From contig VWZF01003927.1 of assembly GCA_013396755.1 (NCBI GenBank), positions 132,490-196,489 on the forward strand: 64,000 bases of DNA. The letters run 5' to 3'. The position numbers and the translations under genes are program-made. A model generated the notes under the pieces. The model had not been told where the DNA came from, ran no database searches, and saw only the letters and a list, made by a program, of their open reading frames with translations. The DNA comes from Sclerurus mexicanus (taxonomy: Eukaryota; Chordata; Aves; Passeriformes; Furnariidae). The first letter of the stretch is position 1. Each line of letters begins with the position of its first letter. Positions 24,241 through 36,200 of this stretch are shown one piece after another.

Positions 24241-25732
24241 CCACTCAACAGTTATGCTAGGAAAGATTGGATTTTAATTTGGAAAGAAGCACTGAAAGAA
24301 TCAGATGCAAGCATGGTTTTAGTCCTGCTTCAGTGGACTCTTATTTTTGCACTCTTGCCATGAAAAGAAGCAGCTTTATATCCTCAGTCAAGGATGCAGC
24401 AAAGAAAAAAAAAGATTTTCCAGTGCCTGCTACAGCTGCAGTATGTAGCATCTAAAATTTAGTGCTGAAGTACAGCTGGTCCCACTCCACAGGCTACAGC
24501 CCTTGGCTCTGGAGCCAGGGACAGAGCGGCTGAGCAGCGCCAAGGGTTGACAAACTTTGGTGTGTTTCACACTGGTGATGGTCCAGCCTCAGGATTTGTG
24601 ACCTGTAAATGTACCAGTACATATCACAGAGGCAATATTTCAAAAATACAAATGTCCTCTCTCTTTCCTTGTTTGTCTGACTTATCTTTATAGTGTTATC
24701 AATGTTTTCTGAGTCTACAGTCATTTTTCTTGTATTACAAAGAAGGGGAAGAATGAGGTGAATCATTTAAATTTTGATTGATAAGTGGAATGTAGAAAAC
24801 AATACTTAGTCTTTTTATATTGAGCCGAGATATTTTTTTTTCACCTTTTATCAGCACTTACCCATCTGTGACTTGAAAAACAGAACCCACAACTTTTTCT
24901 TGAGTGTGTCTGTACCCAAACTTCATTGAAATACTTTATCAAAAAATCTGCACCTTTCAAAATCATGTATGCTGATAAGTTTCCCTTGGTTTATTTTTTT
25001 TTTCATATGCTGCATTTGCTAGAGGCATGTGGATCGGCCTAGACACTCTGTCATTCTCTTGAGGGATGCGAGAGAGTGACAAGGCTCATCCCACTGATTT
25101 TTAAATATTCATTTCAGAAGAATATTTAAATTATTTTTAAAGCACTTTTATAACCATATGTTCCTCAACAAAAAATAAATCCAGAAATAATTATTCAAAT
25201 TCATTGTATCAGTCACACGGGTCTATTTAACTGGCTGTTAGCAAAGAAAATAATTTGGGAACAGAAAAAATTTCCTTAGACCTCTATGTTTAAAGGAATA
25301 TAACCCTGGTATGCAGCCATTTCATCCATCAATATGTTCACACTCAGAAATGTTCATTCTCTTGTTGTAATTTAATGGTTGATACAATATTTGATTCTTT
25401 GCCATGCCCTGGGCTCTGGTTCCATGCTCTCCACGGATCAACGAGTAGATAGGAGCAAAGCAGAAAGGAGTAGTGGAAGGAGCCTGTCTCCAGCTGGCAG
25501 ACATCCGCACAGCCCAGGAGAGGTTTCCAGATTTTCACCAGCTGAGGTGAGACCCTATAATTTTAAACACACTGTGAATCTGCAAAGAAAAGTCATGTCA
25601 TTTATACAGTGTATTGCTTCCTGCCTATTTTTCATTCATAGAAGCAAAATATCAATTTTGTTCAAGCCCCCTGAAGAATGAGGAATGTTTGGATGTATTG
25701 CTTTAAGCTCTTTTTCACTGTTCCCTTTGAAG

Positions 25733-26549
25733 CTGAGCTGCAGCCCATGCCCCAAGGCCATCGCTGAGCATGGCCAGTCAGGGCCCTCTGACCAAGCACT
25801 GGAGCAGATCTGTGGCACAGATGGTTCCACTTACACCAGTGAATGTGGGATCCGTGCCTATAATGTGTCAGTCCGATGGAAAGAACATGTTTTCCAAGTG
25901 ACAGTCCCCTAGCCTCTGGCCTCTCCCTGTGCTTTTCCAATTTATCCTCCTTTTCTCCCTCTTCATTTGCTGTTTGTGCTTGGGGATAAATCATGAAGAT
26001 TTAGCAGAGAAAAGAAAACAGCTGAAGAAAGTATCCGGAGTGGAAATTCAAATGATGTAGCATATTCAGATGACAGAGGTTTGTTGACTGATAGGTTTAT
26101 AATAGACAGTAAAATCACTTCTCTGTTGGTGGTTAACTCAGATGAACTCTCCTTCACTTGCATCATTTGGGAGTTTTATTTACATTCCCAGCACCCGTTC
26201 CCCTTTGGGAAAACAGTCATACTGAGTCTCTAATGGCAGACTTTCCCTTCCTCAGAGAACTTGGGACACTCAGGGGCTCAGGAACAGCAGTCATCCCAGT
26301 GACTAAGAAGGAAGGCAAACCAAAAAGCAGCCTGAACTCCCATTGCTCTCTGTGGCAGCATCCCAAACAGTGTCAGCCGGATGCTGAGCAGGCAGTGCAC
26401 GATTGGATGTAAGTGATGCATATACCTTCTGTTGACATTTTATTTGGCAGTGATTTAACGCTAGCTTTCTAATATTGCTGTTCTCCACAGGCTGCTTTCA
26501 AATGTAGGAAGAGAAGGATGGCAAAAAGATGCAAAATATGAGACAAGTA
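25733..26549 (+). pseudogene. Decayed Kazal domain (relic SPINK gene)
   Basis: Exon-like stretch 25733-25866 follows an AG acceptor, has the same length (134) and phase (0 to 2) as true first-half Kazal exons and encodes QICGTDGSTYTSECGIRAYN, closest in style to ovoinhibitor domain 2. Cysteine 2 is replaced by Ser (TCT) and cysteine 5 by Arg (CGT), which breaks two of the three disulfides (1-5 and 2-4). The donor is gtcagt instead of gtaagt. A possible second half begins after the acceptor at 26489-26490 (SNVGREGWQK), but it lacks cysteine 6 and is a weak match. A 16-base stretch at 25531-25546 between ccag and gtgaga resembles the short second exon of ovomucoid with four bases missing. No signal-peptide exon or poly(A) signal was found. 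The first exon remnant is convincing; the other two pieces are tentative. Confidence 0.65.
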
Positions 26550-29399
26550 GTAAAAATATTTCTTTGCTATGGAAGCATTCGCAAACAACCTTCACTGGCA
26601 GCAGCAGGAAAGTGCAGCATAACCCGTTTCAAGATCAGAAAAGGAGGCACATAAAGCCTTCGCAGATATCAGTATTCAGCTCTCCTGAGATAAGAATTTT
26701 TTGTCAGGTTGCAAATGGGGCAGTGCCCAAGCCAGGGGACGTAGGGGCCATATGATCATGCATAATACAGCAGTTGTCACGCATATATAATACTTCACTA
26801 GTGCAATAGTTAGGGGATGGTGGAATACCTGCCGTCTACTTCAGTTTTACTGTGAGACAGTAAAATCCTGCAATTTGGCAGCACATTCCTTTCTGTCAGC
26901 ACCAACTGTGCTTCACCCATGTCCAGCTGCAAAGAATCAGCCAGGGGTCTCATTAATGAGTCTAACTCTATAGAATAAATGAAATTGTTGCCATTTCTTT
27001 GATATTAATAACGAAGATGTGGTTACTGGTTATGGTGCTAATAGTCCTCAGCTACAGAAATTCTTTCCATCCAGTTCATCTTATTCCAGCCAAGTGTTCA
27101 AGCTACAGCATCATGATGTATCCTGCCTCTCGCTCTATCCTTCCTGCCTTTCACACTAAGGTGAGCAGTGGATTTTCATTCTTAGCCTCTTGTGCCCTAT
27201 CCCTTATTGCTGCTTTATTTACAAGATCATTCTAAAAAAACCCTCAAAACCAATCCACCCTTCATCCCAAATCCCAGAGGTTTCTGGTTTTCTTCCCATA
27301 AATGAAAGCAACCCCCTTCACTTGTCTTTTCTAAACATTGTTTCTCATATGCATTTTTGCTGGTTTGTTGGTTGATAAGGTGAGATCTGGGAACATGTTT
27401 TTATTTGGTGCTCTGCTTGCTTCTGTTCTGCATTGGCTCATCCTGTGGCTTCACATGGAAAGAAAACTTTGCCTGGGGATGTGATATACTGATCTTTGTT
27501 GGGGCAGTTCTGAGGCAGAGAGATGCCTCCAGATTACTGTGGCAGCAATGGCCTGGCAGCCCCCGGAACTGCTTCTTTGCTCTCTTGGTTTCTTCCTCCC
27601 ATATGGGATTGGAGCAGGAGGACACACTCCTGAAGTGTTTATCTGACTTAAAAACCACTTTATAATGACTCCTCTTGTACATGTCATTATCTGCGTATAA
27701 ACTTCTTCACCCCTTAGCTCCCTCAGGCTGGGCAGAGCCTCAGCTTACCCTGCCCTGAGCTTGCACAAAACAGGTCCCAGATTCTGGCCCAAGGGGCTGT
27801 GGAGCTACATGCTAATGAATGATTGCAGACCTGGCGCTGATCCAAAATCCCTCTGTCCAAGGCTTTGGCCATTAACGCAAGGAAATTCTCCCTCAGTTAC
27901 CTACTACTCCAGGTAGAACTAAGAAAAGTCCAGTCCTCCTGGCCTCTGAACAAGAGCATAAAAGGAACCTATAACTCATTTATAGCCAGAACTCCCCAAA
28001 TCCCCAAATTGTAGTGTTACTTACCAAGAGGAGGGAGATGTAAACATCGAAGGTTAATTACCCTCTTGTCAAGAACACTTTGTGGTCTATAGACATATCT
28101 GTCAATCTTACAAAACAGAACTGAGGGGAGTGAGTACTGAAGGCATGCTCCTATGATAAATTAATGAGACTTGGCAGCTCGCTGTGAAGAGATGATCCCT
28201 GTGCTTCCTAGGAGACAGTAACCTGGCTCCCCAGCCAGCCTGGCCACAGATTTCATACTGCAGTTGCATCTGGGATGCTTATCCCTGTGTAAACAAACTC
28301 TGAATGCAGCTGTCCAGGGATCAAATGATTTTCCTTGAGGCCTTACCTTTTCCCGTTGCTGCTCAGCATGCAGTAAGGGCTCATCCCAACCATACTAGAT
28401 CACTTTTCCCAGCCCTGCTTGTTAGTTTAAATATCTTACTTCTGCCTGTCAGCCTCTCTTGGTAATGATACTCCTTGGTGGGTCACGTAGCTGTCTGAAA
28501 TCCAAGGGACACAGCCACAGTCCTGCTGTGTGCTATTCTTATGATGTGTGTGTGCTGCTAGATGACTGGTAGTTTGAAAATGTGTTCAACTATTCCTCTG
28601 GTTTATATAACCTCATAGCAATTTGCTTTCATGGCAGAACATGCTTATTCGTTCTATTTTAACTGCATTGTGCTATAAATAATGTCTCCTTGCAGATAAG
28701 AATCTATTGGATTTTATTTTTTTTTTCTACCTTTGTAAGATTTTCTTCTGACCCCAGCTCCTGAAGGAGACTTTCCCAGCCTCAGCAGTGAAGTTGCCAA
28801 GTTGGCTTTCTCCTGCCAGGCAGCCATGAAAGGTGTCAATCCCAGGTCAGCTGCTACATCCCTGCAGCCACCCCCTCATTGTTCCTGCTTGGGCTGTGGC
28901 AAAGATGAACCGAGCGCTCAGTGATGAAGAGCTGAGATCACTGAAGTGTCAGGGAAATTGATTAAACCAATGATTTCCTCTGACCAGCTGCAGGTTAATA
29001 TTTCTGCATTTCCTCCAACCCACCTTCCTTTCCCTACATTCACTTCAAAGAGCGATAACCTGGGGCAGTGCCCAGCAAAATTGTGTTATTTACTGCCTCC
29101 TTTTTCTGATTCTCATTCTAGCATTTTCCTGCTTTCATGTGAGTAACCTCTGCCCTCTGCAATGGAGCCCTGACCTCAGGTCCTCATCATCCCGAAACTA
29201 CACAGAGCTCGTGTAGTGAGAAATGGAGGTATGTCCTCAGAGCTGATGCTGCTGAGATCTGGTCCAGGCTGCAGCACAGCTGTGAAGTGCCTGATATTTT
29301 GGAAGCTGACTTTCCATGCTGCAGATATCACCGAGGAAGGACATGCATGGCCTCTCTAGTTCCTGTGCTTAATCATCCTCATGTCAAGAGATAATTCCT

Positions 29400-29670
29400 C
29401 ACATTCATTTAGAATTCAATCCTTTTGCAATACAGCTCTGGTAAGACTCTGGCTCTGTCTTATCTATTGCCCCATCAGGGAGCTGTAGGTAGCAGTATGA
29501 TCTCTGTAGCCATCTGTTCTCCAGGATGAAGAATCTCAGCTCCTTCAGCTTACCTGGAATGCCTTGTGCCCCACTCCCTGGGGAGCTTGCCATCCTCTGT
29601 TGGACTCGTTCCTGTGCGTCAACATCTGCCTTTGCAGTGGGGCCAAGTACATTGAATTCATTGCATAAGT
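29400..29670 (-). repeat. Diverged CR1 LINE fragment
   Basis: The stretch around ttctccaggatgaagaatct, cagctccttcagcttacctg and catcctctgttggactcg follows the order of a reverse-strand CR1 3' region. Edges are uncertain because divergence is high and the tail motif is missing. Confidence 0.55.
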
Positions 29671-30414
29671 AATGTGAAACCGTGCAGGGTACAAAGTTCT
29701 GCACATGGTCTTGTTAGTTCAGGAAAACATCCACTGGCATTACCTGGATCAAGTTCTATTTAATAAGTTCATAAAACATGGATATGTTTTGATATCAAGA
29801 TGTTTTAATCGTATCAGTGCCTTTGTTTGCTTTATTGCTTAGTTCAAATGTGGCCTTCAGGCACTAGGTAAGAGGCAGAGCTTCCATTTGTGCTCTGTCA
29901 GTTTCTCTAGGCTTGTGGCTCAGTGCAAATATTTATTGGCCAAACTCTGGCCTAAAGAGAGCCAAAGATGAAAACTGCAGTCTGAATTGTGTTCAGCAGG
30001 CATTTTGAAGTGATTAGAGGCATTTTCATGAAAGAGCTACAACTAATTAATGTTATTTCCCACTTTTACAAAAGCTGTTTGTTAGTTAAATGAGGCCACA
30101 AAACCCAGGAGTGTTTGGGAAAGTGCATTAAATAATTTGTCATTCATTTATCAATGTATTATTTATGCTGAGAAGTCACATATTCGCGAAGAAAATTTTC
30201 CAACGTGAGTTTTGATTCTGTTAGAGAATATGAAATCAGTACTGAAAAAATTGCAATGGGAAACATAAAAAGAGGAATTATTTGAGTAAGAGAGAGAGAG
30301 GATGTTGTATAATTGCCAAATCCTGCCCTGGTGTCAGCCCACAGACCCTGTGGTGCTCAGCAACATAACAAGTGGTACCCTGAGATGTAGCACTGCCTTT
30401 GCTTACTTGTAGAT

Positions 30415-30756
30415 CACAGAATTATAGAAGTTTTGGGAGTTGGAAGAGTCCTCAAGGATCATTTTGTACCAATCCCTCTGCCATGGCCAGGGACACCTTC
30501 CACTAGCCCAGGTTGCTCCAAGCCCCATCCAACCTGTCCCTGGACACTTCCAGGGATGGGGCAGCCACAGCTTCTCTGGGCAACCTGTGCCAGGGCCACA
30601 CCACCCTCACAGGGAAGAGTTTCTTCCTGATATCCAATTTAAACTGACCCTTCTTCAGCTTAAAACCATTTGCCCTTGTCAAAAGTCCATCTCCAGCTCT
30701 CTTGTAGGATCTCTGCCCTTATGCTGGCTGCTGCACACAGGAGGATTTTCCTTTAG
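30415..30756 (-). repeat. CR1 LINE 3' fragment
   Basis: Clear reverse-strand CR1: starts atcacagaattatagaag, then gggacaccttccactagccc, caacctgtccctggacactt, and gggaagagtttcttcctgat. One of the best-preserved copies in the window. Confidence 0.9.
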
Positions 30757-30792
30757 CCAAATGGTCATTAGCCAAATGGTCATTAGCCAGAT
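30757..30792. repeat. Short tandem repeat, 15-base unit
   Basis: The unit agccaaatggtcatt occurs twice in a row and is followed by a partial third copy (agccagatg). It abuts the CR1 fragment on its left. Confidence 0.8.
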
Positions 30793-33180
30793 GCTACATC
30801 TGACTTGGAGGATTAGAAGACTGTAATGAAGTGGATTACAGCATGAGATCAGTGGCAGGATTGCAGACCAAATCCTTTTTCTAACTGTTCTTCCAGGAGT
30901 AACTAAGAACTGAGCAACCTGTCCTACAGCATGAGCTTAGCCAGCTGTGGGATTTTTCTATGCTGTTATCAGAGGTGGGATAATCTAGAGCTATAATCCT
31001 GGATGGGGAGGCTGTGGATATTGTCTGACTGGAGGCTGTGCACCTGTCTGAAACCTGGTGATTTCTGTGTGTCACTTTTTTGGCTTGCCTGGGGAGTACC
31101 TGAATGGCTCATGGGGGACTGGTGTTTCCCAGTCACCACTTAATTGTCACAGACTTAAGTCTCCCTAGATTGTCTGTAGGTGAGAGAGTGAAGGAATGGA
31201 TCTGCTGAACATCTGACAGGCCCTGTGGTGGTCAGAGGGAATCTGGGTTGCTCAGGGCCAGTAAGTGCCAGACCCAGTGCTGAACCCAGCAGTTGCAGTG
31301 GAAAATTTTTCTCTGGTGTGTGCAGGCAACACACACCAACCTTTGGCAGGAAGGTGCTTTCCACTCATCAGGAGAGAGGTTGGTCCTGCCTAGAGGACAG
31401 CACTGTCCAGGGCAGGGAGCAGCTGCGAGCACCAGGCAAGAAGAAACCTGTCAAAAGCTGCTCATGTTGAGGCTGGGAAGGCTGATGAGGATGATTCACA
31501 GAGGTCTTGCTGCCCGCCTGGAGATGGCAGTGGCAAAGTTTGTATTTAACCCAGTAGGATGCGCCCCCCTCCAGCTGTGCAGAGCCTATATGGGTGAACT
31601 GATGCAGGCAGCAAGGGTAGCATGTGACAGTGTGCTCCTGCACATGCTCAGGGAAAAGTATTTGGCTTCCAGACACCATCCACAAGGCACATTAGGGCAA
31701 TACATCTTGAAGACGTGCCAGATCTGTCTGAAATATTCATGAATGCTCCCTGTAATTTATAGAAATAATCACAGCAGCATAATTATTTTGATGCTTCTCC
31801 CTGTGAGGAATCTTCTAGGTAAAAATGTAACCTGTATATCCATGCAGCTGTGCTGCAGCTTTCTGAATGTGCTACTGCCAGGATAGGTGATTCCATACAC
31901 TCTACAGCATATCCATTTAAGGATCAAAATATACCCTTTAGGGTACTGTGATGTATCAGACACCAACACTTTTTCTTGGGCTAAATTTCAATGATTTCAG
32001 CTAAATTCCATTTGTCTAATGGGTGGTGCCTTTTTTGTTCAAGGCAGCACCTGTAAAGCACCTTTTGCTCTGCAGCTCCCAAGGTTCTGTAGTCTACCCT
32101 AAGCACAATGCTCAGCTTCCATGACCAATAAAACCCCCAGGTACTCTTGACATTTTGGACCTGTGAAAGGGATGAGAAACTCGGGTTACAGGCAGAACCC
32201 ACTCCTGCAAAGTTACAGCTACTAAAACAGCAGAGGTGCAGACCTCCTCCTAGGAAGGAGTAATTTAGAGATGGCATAAAGGCCGGTGGTGCGAAACAGA
32301 GAGGAAAATTGGGACAGCTTCTATATTTTAAGTATCATTTTCTAAAATATCTACAAGAAGAAAGGACCCACTGTACTTTCAAGAGTAGCTGGTGCTATGT
32401 AAATAGGTTCCCAAACCTTCAGTGTCTTTTGTTCTTCAGATGGCTTGGCGGAACACTCTGAATCGGTTGGTGTGTTTAAGTGGGACTGGGTCTGTAAATA
32501 AGTGCTCCCCACTGGTAAGGTTCAAGTGACATTTTTAGTGACAGATTTTTAACCTGCTTTCGAGTCTTCTACTGAGCTCTTCTTTACTCAGGCAGTGAAA
32601 CTGTCAAGAAGCCTTTGCTTTAGTCAAACCAGTGCTAAGTACCATTGGCTTCACAGGTTAGACAGAGTCCTGTCAGACTTGCCTGACAAAGTTCAACCAG
32701 TTTTCCTGGTGGCAAAGCCACACCTGACCTGTGTTTGTACCTAGTGGTGAATATGTGGGAATGTGGGCCAAAAAACCCACCCAAAACCAGAAAGGGAAGC
32801 AGAGACTCGGCCTGATCTGCAAACAGGATGGTACTGCATCTTTTTAAGCTGCTCCCCGACGGGAGATGTTGCTCTGAAAGAGGCAAATTAAGGGCCTACT
32901 CTTTACTACCCTCAATATTTTGTGCTCCTTACATTTCTACTAGAATCCTAAAGACGTTTCTTTTGTCCAAAAGGCTGTTTGTTTGGTTTTGACCGTTGGG
33001 ATCTTGTGATACTTGTCTTGAGCTATTAACCAGGTGTCCAGCCAAAATCAATTGCCTAGCAGACGCAGACCATTACCTGAACAGTCAAGACCTCAATAAA
33101 TATTACCAGCCTCATTGTACTGGTGACAGATTCTGCCGGTTGTTTTATGTTACAGTTGAACAGTTTAGACATTGCATTTG

Positions 33181-33187
33181 TATATAT
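33181..33187 (+). promoter_or_regulatory. TATA box of the ovomucoid gene
   Basis: TATATAT lies 81 bases before the ovomucoid ATG, giving a predicted transcript start near 33211 and a short 5' untranslated region. In chicken this promoter is steroid-hormone responsive in oviduct; no hormone response element was identified here. Confidence 0.6.
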
Positions 33188-33261
33188 TTGCAGTCAGCCC
33201 TGGAGAGACCATCTCGTGAGCAGCACAGGAACTCAGCCTGCAGACTCAAGGCACTTGCACC

Positions 33262-36200
33262 ATGACCGTGGCGGGTGTTTTTGTGCTCCTCTCCTTCGCG
33301 CTTTGCTGCATCCCAGGTGAGTAACTCTCAAGGCACCACAGAAGGTTCATGTCTGAGTCCTGTCTGATTTGAAAAGGATAAGATAGTGGCTTCAAAGAGA
33401 GAAAATCTTCTTTGGAGCACTCTGCTGCCTCGGTGCCTTGGCATCTTGCAGGATGCAGGAGCATATTTCAGGACAGTCCTCAATGGCTCCTGCTGTAGCT
33501 GGTTGTCCGTCATAAATACAAATAACTGCAAGTGCAGTTCTGTGCCGGCAACTATCCTGTTACACTTTTTACACTGATGTTTTAACGCTATTACACCGCT
33601 TAGACTTGTACAATTACAGCAAATGGATGAGTACTTGAAATAAGGCCATAAGAAGGGGGTCAGACCTCCAGTAACTAGTTGTGAAAATATTATAATGGCA
33701 CAAGCAAGTTCTTTGCAGGACCCTGGCAAATTTCCTGCAATGCTTTTTCTGCTAATGGAACAACAGAAGATGAAAAGAAGCCAGAGTCTGACATTCTCAT
33801 TGCGTATTTACAACTGATGAAATTACAAAGCCAAAGGCATTTTTTTTCACACTCATCTTCTTTAAAATATGTATTTCTGACAACAGGTGCTGTATGTATT
33901 TGCTTATCATGTAGGTGACTATTTGCATTTGTCTGTATTGATTCAGGTGTATTTTCAAATAGGTAACAGCAGCTCTTTAGGGTCAAAACGGATATGTAAA
34001 AAGATAAGGAAGGAAAAGCTCTTCTGTTTTCAGTTAATGAGTCTACCTATCTCAAAACAGAAAAGAACAAAGCTATTCAAAAATGTGTTTCATCACAGCC
34101 AGCAATAAGCAATGCTATTATGCTTATCAGCATAGTGAAAAAAAAATCATACATAGTTTATTTAGTTCAAAAAACAATCACTGGAAATCATTCAGCTTGG
34201 TCCTGTGTATAGGAATTTTACACCTGTATTTCCAGGTTTGACTGAAGTATTATCATATTGGCTTTGTTTCATACTTTCTACCTCTCTTTTCCAGATTCCA
34301 CCTTTGGGGTTGAGGTGAGTGGAAGAATTCTTTCTGTCACTTTTCTCAAGTATGTGGCCTGGTAAAGACGTAACCAAAGGAATGGGAATATCCTGCAGCC
34401 TGTAGATGTTCTGCTGTTTTTCACCTGGTGTGACACTGATGTCTTTGTAATCAGATTCTACAATGTAAAACATTAAATTATTCTGCTCTTGGCTCTACAT
34501 CTATGCTGTATGTTAATAATGTTTTAGTAGTAATGATACAAAGGTTTTTGATTAATTTTTCAGCAAATTTAGACTAGTCTAAGCTTTAAGATGGTCATAT
34601 ATAACTGGTTTTAAACTGACAGCAATAGGCTGTGGTATCAGAACCTATCTGAGGGCAACCTACTGAGAGACTAAAATACTGTGAGCTGCTCCAGCTTCCA
34701 CGCACGAAGGCATTAGTTTTGGTCCTCTGGAAAAAAAAACATGATTAGGGTATTGAGAATAAAAGAGTAAAAACAGAAGTGCACTGAAGGGGCCACAGGA
34801 GTAGAAGAACAAGGGACCAACGGAGAGCCTTTATAAAATGATGCCAAGCAAGCATGGGAGACCACCACTGATTTACCCCATCCGAGGGGCTGCATGGCCG
34901 CCTCCTCCTCCCCCTCTTCTCCTACTGTGTGGGGAGATCCCTGCAGGAATGATTCACCAGACTGACACACCATCTCAAGTTTTTGCTGTGGTAGTGAAAA
35001 CAGGTTGTATTTGATCACTGTCTTATACAAAATGAGAGCTGTGAATGTAAAATGACTTCACCACCCTGTTGCTGTACATTCCTTTGGCAGGTGGACTGCA
35101 GTACATACCCCAACACCACAAATGAGGAAGGCAAAGAGGTGTTAGTGTGCAGCGAGGCTGTCAGCCCCATCTGTGGTTCCGATGGAGTCACCTACACCAA
35201 TGAGTGCCTGCTCTGTGCCTACAACGTGTATGTACTGCATGGGGGATCTCAGGCAGCGATGCTAAGGGCTCCTGGCAGCACCACTTTTCAACAATCAATG
35301 ATCTGTCACATGTCACTTGTGTCAATTCCTTCAAAATGAGCTTGTGTATCACTGCGTGGTGCTCCGGTGCTTAGACACTGCTTTAATCACTGTGTCTCTT
35401 CTTTGCTTTTGTAATTTATTCAGGTTTTTCTTATCCAGCTCAGGGATCAGCCAGATGACAGCTCTGAGAGCACATCTCATCACAGCTAAAGGATGAAGAG
35501 ATGCTCTGCTCTGAGCTGTCCAAAATGCTCCTAAAGCTCCTGGGTTTTCACATCCCTGCCAGCTACTCAGCTGCTTAGGGAGAATGGCACTACCTTCTCA
35601 AAAATATATATATGAGCCTAACTGAGAAAAAGTCACTTTTCCCTTGTATTGATTACATATTTTCAGCACCTGTGATGAGACATCTTTGCTGAACTTCTAA
35701 CATTTGTCTTTCCCTCTCCCAGAGAATATGGAACCAATGTCAGCAAAGACCATGATGGAGAATGCAAGGAAGTTGTCCCTGTAAGTGAAACCAAGGGCAA
35801 AACAAGGGACATGTCCTGCTTCTGACTGCCCACAGCTACTTATTGAATCCCCCAAGAAGTAACTCAAACACTAAAAAAGAGTACATATGAGATGTCAGAA
35901 TGCTGCATTGGTCATCTGCGAGTGAATTGTCACAGCGACACAGAAAAATTATTTTTCCCTCTGTGGTGGTTTCCTGCTTGGGCAGACAGACACAGTCACC
36001 AGATCTACTTGCTTCTTTTAAACAAGCCTTCAGCAGTGCTTAGTTGTGTGCTCCCTCAACAGGTGGACTGCAGTCGGTATCCCAACACGACAAGTGAGGA
36101 AGGCAAAGTGGTGCTGCTCTGCACCAAAGACCTCAGCCCCGTCTGTGGTACCGACTGGATCACCTATGACAACGAGTGCCTGCTGTGTGCCCGTAACCAG

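Larger units (their letters stand above)
21774..25732. other. Intergenic region after ovoinhibitor
   Basis: No supported coding exon. Two CR1 fragments in opposite orientations lie at about 23524-23745 and 23958-24240. The rest shows no recognisable gene; a possible decayed exon at 25531-25546 is discussed with the Kazal relic. Confidence 0.6.
26550..33180. other. Intergenic region between the Kazal relic and ovomucoid
   Basis: About 6.6 kb with no supported exon. It contains two reverse-strand CR1 fragments (about 29400-29670 and 30415-30760) and a short tandem repeat near 30757-30790. Regulatory sequences of ovomucoid are likely in the right part, but no specific site could be assigned by eye. 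Confidence 0.6.

Noticed and set aside
31293..31742. Plus-strand open frame of 149 codons between the Kazal relic and ovomucoid
   Set aside because: There is no recognisable domain or signal peptide, and several overlapping frames of similar length occur on both strands.
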